Of a stretch of DNA of 15,653 bases, positions 7,621 through 13,454 are shown piece after piece. Under the pieces are notes generated by a model. That model saw only the letters and a program-made list of their open reading frames with translations. It searched no databases and had not been told where the DNA came from. The stretch spans positions 1 to 15,653 of the forward strand of contig CAXTVX010000072.1 of NCBI GenBank assembly GCA_964247755.1, given 5' to 3'. Numbering within the stretch: the stretch's first letter is position 1; the number at the start of each line of letters is the position of its first letter. This DNA is from Lichenicola sp964247755 (lineage in GTDB: Bacteria > Pseudomonadota > Alphaproteobacteria > Acetobacterales > Acetobacteraceae). Position numbers and translations under genes: made by a program.

Positions 7621-7702
7621 TGTGGAATCCAGCGAGCCCTGCTGTACAGCATGTCCACAACCCGGTGTGGAATCCAGCGAGGCCGGTGTGGATTCCAGCG
7701 AG
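7621..7702 (+). repeat. Replication iterons, three direct copies
   Basis: TGTGGAATCCAGCGAG occurs at 7621-7636 and 7666-7681, with a third copy at 7687-7702 differing by one base (GGATTCC for GGAATCC). Copies two and three are 21 bp apart start to start, about two DNA turns; copies one and two are 45 bp apart. A perfect 10-bp palindrome GCTGTACAGC (7641-7650) lies between the first two. They sit 180-260 bp upstream of repA and are most simply binding sites for RepA. Confidence 0.8.
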
Positions 7703-7735
7703 GCGCACTTCACCGGAATCAGTGGCTTGCGGGAG

Positions 7736-7815
7736 TTATCCCGAGGAAACGGGCGAGCAATCTAATAATAGGAATCTAATATCTTCTTCTACTAGCTCCA
7801 TCGCTGCTTTCCACA
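7736..7815 (+). other. Putative replication origin core: AT-rich unwinding region and weak DnaA boxes
   Basis: Between the iterons and repA is the only AT-rich stretch of this neighbourhood (7757-7796). It carries a direct repeat AATCTAATA at 7759-7767 and 7773-7781. Weak DnaA-box-like 9-mers flank it: TTATCCCGA (7736-7744) and CTTTCCACA (7807-7815), each 7 of 9 to TTATCCACA. The order iterons, AT-rich repeats, rep matches iteron plasmids. The origin function is inferred. No gene is seen in 7347-7878. Confidence 0.5.
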
Positions 7816-7878
7816 GCGACGGGGACACGACCCTCGTGCATATTTCGAGCAGTTGCTCTTGAAGCGCGGTGAACGACC

Positions 7879-8808
7879 ATGGGGACCATCCACGACCTCC
7901 TGGTCGCGAGAGGCAAGCAAGCGGCGATCGACGCAGGCATCGACCGTCCGGTCGTCGAAGCCGCCGCACAGTATCTAAGTGACGAGGACAGCGCCCTCTC
8001 CTTCGCCTACTCCGGCTGGGCCCAGTGCGCTCTGCCCCACAAACGCCTTGCCCCGGACGCGCCTTGGTCGATTACGTCCGAAAAGGTCCGCCTGATGGTG
8101 GAACCCGGACGGCGTATGGTCGGGGACAACCAGGACTACGAGTTCATCGGAGTTCCGTTCGGTGCTCACGCCCGGCTCATCCTATTGTTCCTGCAGACGG
8201 AAGCCCTCCGGACGGGATCCCGCGAGATAGAGCTGGGAAGATCTCTCCGGCAGTGGCTCGGGAGGATCGGCGTCTCCGTCGGCGGTATGACGGGGCGCTC
8301 GGTCAGGGACCAAGCCGAGCGTATTTCGCGGTGCCGGTTAACCTTCCAGATCGCGACGACCGGGCACAGGGCAGTAGGGCTGGTGAACCAGTCCATCGTC
8401 GACCGTGCGCTCTTCATCGAGGAAGGCGACGGAAGCCAGGGACGGCTCAACCTGGAGACGGCCAAGCTTTCGGAGGGCTTCTTCGAGCAGCTGCAGAAGC
8501 ATCCGGTCCCCGTGGAGGAGGCCGCCATCAAGGCGCTGAACAACAACGCTCCTGCCCTCGACGTCTACCTATGGCTGGCCTACCGGCTGCACTCCCTGCC
8601 CTCGCAGCGTCTGGTGACATGGAAGGCGCTGAAGGGGCAGTTCGGGACCGGCTTCAAGGAGATGTACCACTTCAAGCCGCGGTTCTCCGGTGCGCTGGCC
8701 CTCGCGCAGGCCGTCTATCCGAACGCGAGGCTCGACGTTACGGAGCAGGGCGTCGTGCTGCACCCAAGCCGCCCACCGGTAACGCCGAAGGTCCACGGTA
8801 TCCGCTGA
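7879..8808 (+). CDS. repA: Plasmid replication initiator, RepA_C family
   Basis: Initiator protein that binds the plasmid origin and starts replication. 309 aa, a normal length. The sequence follows the RepA_C (plasmid encoded RepA) family: ALPHKRL (about residues 51-57), a VRLMVEPGRRM block, the conserved core GVPFGAHARLILLFLQTEAL then SREIELGRSLRQWLGRIGV (about 95-135), DQAERISRCRLTFQ, FFEQLQKHPVPV, and DVYLWLAYRLHSLP with TWKALKGQFGTGFKEMYHFK near the C-terminus. ATG 7879 is chosen for the match of MGTIHDLL to family N-termini; the ribosome binding site is poor (GCGGTGAACGACC), which may keep expression low. Iterons lie on both sides of the gene: three upstream, two inverted downstream. 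No frameshift is seen. Family assignment is from remembered conserved blocks. Confidence 0.88.
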   Translation: MGTIHDLLVARGKQAAIDAGIDRPVVEAAAQYLSDEDSALSFAYSGWAQCALPHKRLAPDAPWSITSEKVRLMVEPGRRMVGDNQDYEFIGVPFGAHARLILLFLQTEALRTGSREIELGRSLRQWLGRIGVSVGGMTGRSVRDQAERISRCRLTFQIATTGHRAVGLVNQSIVDRALFIEEGDGSQGRLNLETAKLSEGFFEQLQKHPVPVEEAAIKALNNNAPALDVYLWLAYRLHSLPSQRLVTWKALKGQFGTGFKEMYHFKPRFSGALALAQAVYPNARLDVTEQGVVLHPSRPPVTPKVHGIR

Positions 8809-8844
8809 TTTTCTCGTGGATCCCGGGGGCCTTTCCCCAGCGGG

Positions 8845-8886
8845 CTCGCTGGATTCCACACTTCTTCGGGCTCGCTGGATTCCACA
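8845..8886 (-). repeat. Replication iterons, two copies in inverted orientation after repA
   Basis: CTCGCTGGATTCCACA at 8845-8860 and 8871-8886 is the exact reverse complement of the 16-bp iteron found upstream of repA; starts are 26 bp apart. They occupy the repA to next-gene interval 37-78 bp past the repA stop. They may mark a second RepA-binding site used for copy control (handcuffing) or one side of a bipartite origin. Confidence 0.8.
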
Positions 8887-8917
8887 AGGGAAACTGCCTC
8901 GGCCCGGGAGGGTCAAC

Positions 8918-9790
8918 CTGGACGTCCTCGAGTTTCTCGTTCATTCCGAGTGGCCCGCCGTTGCTGCGGGAACCATCTGGATGCTACGGCAACCGCTCCG
9001 GTCCATGTTCGACCGCGTAACACCCATTAAAGTCAACGTGTTGGGCGTGAAGGCAGAGTTTGAGAGAAGGCTGGCGACGATGGAAGCCTTGATTCCACCG
9101 TCCCCGCTCGAGATCGCCGACAAGAGGTCCGATCCCAAGCTCAACATGGTGGTGATAGCGGCGTCGCTGACAGCAGCTGCCAAGGCGGAGGCATCGCCAA
9201 AGGAGCTGATCCTCGGGACCTGGAATACCTTCGAGGAAACCATACACTCCATCATCGATGAAAGCGCTGCGTCTACGTCGGGTACCAGAAAAGCCTCGTC
9301 AATCAGGATCGATGCGGCGGCGAAGAAGTTTGGCCTAAGCGATGACGAGGCCGAGGCCTTAATCAAGCTTCGCAAGATGCGCAACGACGTCGTCCACAAG
9401 TTGGGGGGCGTCGTGACCCCAGACGACGCCAAGCGGTTCAGCGAGGTCGCCGCGAGACTCGTACACTGGGTAGGCCGGGGATCGGGGACGAATCGGCAGG
9501 CTGAAGCCCCTCCCCTGTCTCTTCTTCTCAGATCGCGAGTCTGCGGGCGTCGATTCGGTTGTCGGCCGCCCCCACGTCGATCTCATAGTGTTCCACCTGC
9601 GTCACGTCGACCACCCTACGAGGACGGTAGGCTACAACGTTCGTGCCGCCCGCATGGCGCACGCTATTCAACAGGATGCCGTCGCCGCCTGAGGCCCGGA
9701 CCTCCTCGCCGAAGAACTGCCCCGCCGTGTAGCTCGCCAAGTAGTAGACGTCGGGCATCTGCCCCCGGGGCGCCGCGCAGGTCGACCTAA
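8918..9790 (+). CDS. Putative membrane-anchored protein with HEPN-like RNDVVH motif
   Basis: No close family recognised. The open frame extends back to GTG 8816, but that part only reads through the iterons, so translation probably begins at CTG 8918 (after GGGAGG) or at ATG 8981 (MLRQPLRSMF). Features, numbered from 8918: a modest hydrophobic segment (SEWPAVAAGTIWML, about 10-23), a KVNVLGVKAEFERRLATMEA region, a linker, then a helical C-terminal domain (TWNTFEETIHSIIDE and DEAEALIKLRKMRNDVVHKL). RNDVVH (R155 to H160) fits the R-x4-H motif of HEPN RNases and is placed as in DUF4145-like proteins, followed by TPDDAKRFSEVAARLV. After about 9480 the product turns into Arg/Pro-rich sequence and overlaps the opposite-strand RES remnant, so the native stop has probably been lost; the true protein would be near 190 aa. 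Function is unproven. Confidence 0.55.
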   Translation: MDVLEFLVHSEWPAVAAGTIWMLRQPLRSMFDRVTPIKVNVLGVKAEFERRLATMEALIPPSPLEIADKRSDPKLNMVVIAASLTAAAKAEASPKELILGTWNTFEETIHSIIDESAASTSGTRKASSIRIDAAAKKFGLSDDEAEALIKLRKMRNDVVHKLGGVVTPDDAKRFSEVAARLVHWVGRGSGTNRQAEAPPLSLLLRSRVCGRRFGCRPPPRRSHSVPPASRRPPYEDGRLQRSCRPHGARYSTGCRRRLRPGPPRRRTAPPCSSPSSRRRASAPGAPRRST

Positions 9791-10199
9791 CCCCCTTCCA
9801 GGCTGGACACGTACTAGTGGTAATCCCGTGTCATCCTCGGCATACCTTGAGCGAAGGCCTTGCGGTGCAGGTGGTGGGCGACCTCGGCCACCGCCGTCGT
9901 CAGGCTGGCCGCCCCGTACCACGCCCCGAGCATGAAGCCGTTGAAGCGCATCCCGCCCGGAACCGCGTGCAAAAAGGCCGCCATGACGATGTTCGAGTTC
10001 GGTCGTCCGCAGACCCAATCCGCCTCGGGAAGCCAGGCGATGCGCAAAGCCATGAGCCGGCCGTCCCGCCCGCGAGATTCATCACCGCCTGCAGGTTGGC
10101 GGCAACCGTCACCGTGTTGAACAGGGCGATCGGCGGAACTGGGACGGGATGACACGGTGGGCCGGGGGGAGGCGCTGGGACCGTCGCCGCGGCGGTCAC
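9528..10199 (-). pseudogene. Second RES-domain toxin, decayed
   Basis: A RES-domain gene recognisable only by joining frames. It starts at GTG 10199 (TVPAPPPGPPCHPVPVPPIA, then LFNTVTVAANLQAVMNLAGG), overlapping the antitoxin stop as GTGA. After a frameshift it reads ALRIAWLPEADWVCGRPNSN, VMAAFLHAVPGGMRFNGFML and GAWYGAASLTTAVAEVAHHL, which are core RES features (RF-G, WY-A, TA-aE). It then meets in-frame TAG at 9814-9816 and 9787-9789, shifts once more, and finishes as YYLASYTAGQFFGEEVRASG, GDGILLNSVRHAGGTNVVAY and a TGA at 9528. The final block matches RES C-termini (dGIl-nSVR-gG-nvv). It differs clearly from the intact RES protein at 6030-6626, so it is not a duplicate. It cannot make a whole toxin. 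The family is confident; the exact indel places are not. Confidence 0.78.
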
Positions 10200-10674
10200 G
10201 AGAAGACGACGTCCTCGTCGGCGTAGGGCCGAAACCCCCGGTCGATCTCGTTCGGCTCCATGTAGACGCCGCTCCGGGGCGGCGTCGAAGAACCGGCGGA
10301 CGGTCAGCAGGTCGTTCTAGAGGTCGCTTGCCAGTAGCAGGAGCGGAGGGTTGCCGCCAAACACCGTCGCCGCGTGGGGCTTCCGCATCCACTCCACGCC
10401 CTCACGCTCGGTCGCGTGCAGGATGCCCAGGATGGCGGAGATACGGATTCAGAACATCGAGCGTTACGTCGCGGTGCTCGCGCACCGCCCGCACCTAGTT
10501 CTAGTAGGTTGACCGCAACGGCATACCCAACACGAGGCGCATTCGCTCCTCGTTCAACCCCCAAAGGTCATCGATGGCCACGGGCGCGCGCAGCCCCGGC
10601 ACGCTCAGGCGGCGGCTCTCCACTGAGAAGCGCTCCGGGTCCAGCCGAGAAGTCCCCACCTCGACAGGGCGTGC
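10196..10674 (-). pseudogene. Xre/ParS-type antitoxin partner of the decayed RES toxin
   Basis: Read in pieces this is the typical antitoxin preceding an RES gene. Recognisable parts: TSRLDPERFSVESRRLSVPG, DDLWGLNEERMRLVLGMPLR and STY, then two TAG codons (10501-10503 and 10495-10497) where the family has residues (STY-x-N-x-VRAVREHRDVTLDVLN). A one-base shift near 10449 leads to RISAILGILHATEREGVEWM and RKPHAATVFGGNPPLLLLAS, which is the DUF2384 W-x-P ... GG-PL-L signature. A third TAG (10317-10319) is followed by NDLLTVRRFFDAAPE. After another shift it ends YMEPNEIDRGFRPYADEDVV and FS, with a TGA that overlaps the RES GTG by four bases. The start is not resolved; about 10674 is an estimate. 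At least two indels and three stops mean it is non-functional. Confidence 0.72.
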
Positions 10675-10724
10675 CGTCCTCGCGGCTGGAATTAGGTAAC
10701 ACCGGCATGTTGCTTGCAGGACGA

Positions 10725-10748
10725 CTTGCCAGCTTGCCAGCTGGCAAG
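10725..10748. repeat. CTTGCCAG repeat cluster with 16-bp palindrome (copy 1)
   Basis: CTTGCCAG occurs twice in tandem (10725-10732, 10733-10740) followed by its inverse CTGGCAAG (10741-10748), so 10733-10748 is a perfect palindrome. The cluster lies just upstream of the decayed antitoxin gene. The same palindrome recurs at 11593 and half-sites at 12658-12680. Its spread around the par operon suggests a binding site for the ribbon-helix-helix partition protein (inference). Confidence 0.7.
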
Positions 10749-10879
10749 CCAGACAGCCCGGTACGGCCGAGCTCGATCTTCCTTGCCGCAAGGACCGTCG
10801 GTGGCGGTTCAGCGGCCGCAGCGGCCATGAGAGAAGCGACCGACATCGACATGGCGAACGTCCGTCTTGGCTTGGTGAT

Positions 10880-11447
10880 GCGCGTGCTGCGGGTTGCAAC
10901 GGCGAGGTAGACCCTCACCTCCCTCAGCCGCGCAGTCATCTCCTCGAGCTGATTTCGGTGTTCGAGCAATCTGACCGCGGCATCGCGTCCACGATATCCA
11001 TGCAGTCGCGGGTGAAGTCGAGAATCCGCGCGAAGGCTGCCCGGGGCCCTTTTCGGCAGTTCTGAGAGAATCGTGGCGGCAGGGTTATCGCAGTCCACGC
11101 CGATCATCGTCGCCATCAAGCCGCGGCCATCGACGAGCTTCGCTTCGAGCACGAGGTGGTTCCGGTCGAAAGCCTCCCGTTACGCCCTTACCTCCTCGCC
11201 GGTCAGGATTGGCGGCGGCTTGGAGAGCCAGTCGATGTCCTCGAACCAGAACGCCCGCGCGACGGCCGATAGGTATCGATAATGGAGGGCGTGCCTGCCT
11301 CCAGGGTTGGATGGTCCTCAGCGTTAGGCCGGAAATCCCTGCAAGCGTCTCCTGGATCCAGATGAATTTTTATCGAAAGAGGCGGACCACCCGGGCAACC
11401 TCGACCGGGATGAGTAAGCAAGGCTGGTGGGTGTTCGGGAGGTTCAT
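10880..11447 (-). pseudogene. Xre-family transcriptional regulator, decayed
   Basis: The start ATG 11447 has a good AGGAG seven bases upstream and opens MNLPNTHQPCLLIPVEVARV, VRLFR, then an in-frame TAA (11370-11372). The same frame continues KFIWIQETLAGISGLTLRTI, a helix-turn-helix of the Xre type. After a one-base shift come LEAGTPSIIDTYR and, in another frame, SAVARAFWFEDIDWLSKPPP. There is a second TAA at 11181-11183 within ILTGEEVRA-x-REAFDRNHL, then VLEAKLVDGRGLMATMIGVD. The tail (AAFARILDFTRDCMDIVDAM, then LLEHRNQLEEMTARLREVRV) needs two more shifts. The order QET-x-AGIS-GL-RTIQ...EAGTPS-ID...A-AFxFEDID follows a known Xre-type regulator layout with a long C-terminal region. The end position is approximate. 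It is not functional as written. Confidence 0.68.
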
Positions 11448-11592
11448 GGTGGGCTCCTGTTCCACACCCTCAGGATGAAGGGGCGCCGACCATCCCGGTA
11501 CGACAGCCTCACGACAGTGGCGTCTCAACCTCCGCTTACTATCTGTGGCCAGCCGTGCGCCCTGATTGCCATTCGAACGTCCGCCCAGACGG

Positions 11593-11616
11593 CTTGCCAG
11601 CTGGCAAGCTTGCTGG
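11593..11616. repeat. CTTGCCAGCTGGCAAG palindrome (copy 2)
   Basis: The perfect 16-bp palindrome at 11593-11608 is identical to copy 1 and is followed by a near half-site CTTGCTGG (11609-11616). It lies between the end of the partition operon (11641) and the start of the decayed regulator (11447). Confidence 0.7.
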
Positions 11617-11640
11617 AGGGCCGATCCGCTGAATTGCCTA

Positions 11641-11946
11641 TCAGAAGCCCCGCTCGTCCAGCCATGCCAGGATCGCCTCATTGACGATCTCCTGCTTCTC
11701 AATGCGTGTCCGGTGAGCCGCTTCGCGCAGGCGCTCCTGAGTTGACACTGGAAGACGGACTGTCAACGCCGTCCTCGGCTCCTCCACCGGCGGCGGCGCG
11801 ACAACAGGGGGCGGCCTCCGTCCCGAAAGAGTCACCTCCGCCGGTGCGGGTTCCTGCCGCGGCGTCACGTCCATGGCCGGGGCGGCAGCACCCTTTGGGA
11901 CCCCGAGGAGTCCTGCGTCCAGCGGAGCGGCAGGCGACTTAACCAT
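11641..11946 (-). CDS. Small ribbon-helix-helix partition partner (ParG/ParB-like)
   Basis: 101 aa. The N-terminal half is Pro/Ala-rich and probably disordered (residues 1-57). The C-terminal half is a ribbon-helix-helix fold: a beta strand TALTVRLPV (59-67) followed by two helices (STQERLREAAHRTRIEKQEI, then VNEAILAWLDERG). Small dimeric proteins of this kind pair with short ParA ATPases in ParFG-type segregation, binding centromere and operator DNA with the RHH domain and stimulating ParA with a flexible N-terminus. The ATG at 11946 overlaps the end of parA by eight bases, so it is second in a two-gene, coupled operon. The CTTGCCAG repeats nearby are the likely DNA target. The fold is clear; the partner role is inferred from position. 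Confidence 0.75.
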   Translation of the reverse strand: MVKSPAAPLDAGLLGVPKGAAAPAMDVTPRQEPAPAEVTLSGRRPPPVVAPPPVEEPRTALTVRLPVSTQERLREAAHRTRIEKQEIVNEAILAWLDERGF

Positions 11947-12571
11947 GGTCGGCGCCTTCGTTCATGCGGTGGTCAAGATAAGACCACAGCGCCGAAATTT
12001 CGGCGGCCGATTTCGACGAAGGATCCAGCTCGACGGCGGTCCTCCCATCGGTCATCGACGTCGCGAAGTCGACCCGGCTCACGAGCATCGATGGCGCCAC
12101 CGTCCCGTGCTGCGATAGGGCAATCGCCGCCTCGGCCGTGATCTTCGCGCGCGCCGTGACCTGGTTGACGACGAACACCATCTGCTTCCCAGCCTTCCGC
12201 ACGATCTCCACGGTCCCGCCGACGGCGCGCAGGTCATTTGGCGATGGACGGACAGGAATCACGACGAGGTCGGCATAGGCGATGACGGATGCGATCGTGT
12301 CGGTGACGCTGGGCGGCGTATCGACAAACAGCAGGTTTACGCCGCCCGCGCGGCAGGCATCGATGGCCGCCCCCAGTCCCTTCGAGATGTTAACAAACAG
12401 CGGGGTTTCGGCGGCCCGCACGTTGTACCATGCTGCCAGCCCTCCCTGCGGGTCGGTGTCCGCGAGAGCCACTCGTCCGGCGCCAGCGCGTTCGGCTTCC
12501 ACCGCGAGGTGGCTGCTGAGCGTGGTTTTCCCAGCTCCACCCTTTCGGCTGGCCAGCACGACGACCTGCAT
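11939..12571 (-). CDS. parA: ParA-family partition ATPase, short (type Ib-like)
   Basis: Walker-type ATPase that segregates plasmid copies by forming ATP-dependent patterns on the nucleoid. 210 aa with no N-terminal DNA-binding domain, the size of ParF-like proteins. Deviant Walker A KGGAGKTT at residues 10-17 with the signature Lys K10; A' motif ALADTDPQGG (35-44); Walker B LLFVDTPP (80-87). The end of the fold is seen in VFVVNQVTARAKI. ATG 12571 is preceded by GGAGGG at five to six bases. The start of the RHH gene overlaps the parA stop. Upstream at 12658-12700 are CTTGCC(A/G)G half-sites that could be the operator/centromere. The gene is intact, unlike the decayed genes just downstream. 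Confidence 0.93.
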   Translation of the reverse strand: MQVVVLASRKGGAGKTTLSSHLAVEAERAGAGRVALADTDPQGGLAAWYNVRAAETPLFVNISKGLGAAIDACRAGGVNLLFVDTPPSVTDTIASVIAYADLVVIPVRPSPNDLRAVGGTVEIVRKAGKQMVFVVNQVTARAKITAEAAIALSQHGTVAPSMLVSRVDFATSMTDGRTAVELDPSSKSAAEISALWSYLDHRMNEGADHG

Positions 12572-12655
12572 TTAAGCCCTCCGGCATCCCGCCCATCCAT
12601 ACAGGCGGAATGCAGCACATATCGCCACCCTGCCTCCTGGTCAAGCACACGGCCT

Positions 12656-12703
12656 GCTTGCCGGACAGCCAGCTTGCCAGCAAGCAGAGGCTGGCTGGAC
12701 AGC
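12656..12703. repeat. CTTGCC(A/G)G half-sites upstream of parA (copy 3)
   Basis: CTTGCCGG (12658-12665) and CTTGCCAG (12673-12680) are spaced 15 bp apart, with GCTTGC/GCAAGC and GACAGCCAGC/GCTGGCTG elements that form an imperfect inverted array to about 12703. They lie about 90-130 bp upstream of the parA start, where operator/centromere repeats of par loci are usually found. Confidence 0.55.
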
Positions 12704-12753
12704 TTATTTAGGCGAAGCCAGAACCCGATTCCGGTGGCGAGGACGATCCGACC

Positions 12754-13236
12754 GTGGATCGGCTCCGAACATCAACCCTCATCAGCGCCCGAAACTAACC
12801 CCAGAGGAAGCCTGTTTTAAGTAACTCTTTCAGGCACTTGAGCCTTTATAGGTGGGGCCAACCTTGGAAGCCGATGAGGGGTCAAACGACCTGCTGATCC
12901 ACATGCGGAGCGTAGGGACGCCTCGATGATCGGCTGGCTAGCGAGGCGCGCGCTTGGCTGAACGCGGAGACACGAAGGCACTTCCCGTCCGTGCTCGCCT
13001 TCCTTCCATCCTGCATCACGTCAAGCACCTTGTGAGGCGAGTCCCATCAGGCGGGACACCGCCCAGGGTTGTGCGAATGACCCACAGGTGTGGATCAGCA
13101 GGCCGTTTGACCCCTAATCGGCTTCCAAGGTTGGCCCTACCTGTAAATGCTTAAGTGCCTGAGCGAGCTACCCAAACAGGCCTCCGCTGGGGCCAATTTG
13201 GGCGTTGATAAGGGTTGATGTTCGGAGCCGATCCAC
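12754..13236. repeat. Pair of ~150-bp imperfect inverted repeats around ~185 bp
   Basis: The left arm 12754-12903 matches the reverse complement of 13089-13236 along its full length. The first 26 bases (GTGGATCGGCTCCGAACATC and six more) are identical. Other long identical runs include GGGCCAACCTTGGAAGCCGA, AGGGGTCAAACG and CCTGCTGATCCACA, with scattered substitutions and small gaps between. The central 12904-13088 has no convincing frame. It could be a MITE-like or transposon-end structure or an inverted duplication; there is no transposase here. The remaining 13237-13454 and 12704-12753 show nothing recognisable. Confidence 0.85.
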
Positions 13237-13454
13237 ATTGAGACATGGCTACGCATCTTGAAGGTGATTGAAAAGCACGATTAGCCCCTCATCCCCACAG
13301 CTTTGGGCGGAAGCGGACCGTCAGTTTCGGAGCGAGCGGCAGTGAGAAGCAGACATACGGCGAGACAAGGTGAAGGCTTCCTTGCTGTGCACGGCGGCGT
13401 TGGCAGGAAGAACTCATCGGCGCCACCTGCGCCGATGCAGTTGGGCAATGTATC

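Noticed and set aside
7621..7702. CRISPR array
   Set aside because: Three short repeats with uneven 45- and 21-bp spacing next to a rep gene, with no cas genes, fit iterons, not CRISPR.
8816..8917. GTG start at 8816 for the HEPN-like gene
   Set aside because: The first 34 codons only translate the inverted iterons and intergenic DNA; protein-like sequence begins near 8918.
8025..9020. 331-aa plus-strand frame overlapping repA
   Set aside because: It is an out-of-frame reading of repA that also runs through iterons, with no protein-like pattern.
9787..10503. Amber (TAG) codon reassignment in this organism
   Set aside because: The same frames also carry indels, and the intact recombinase ends naturally at TAG, so TAG is a stop here.
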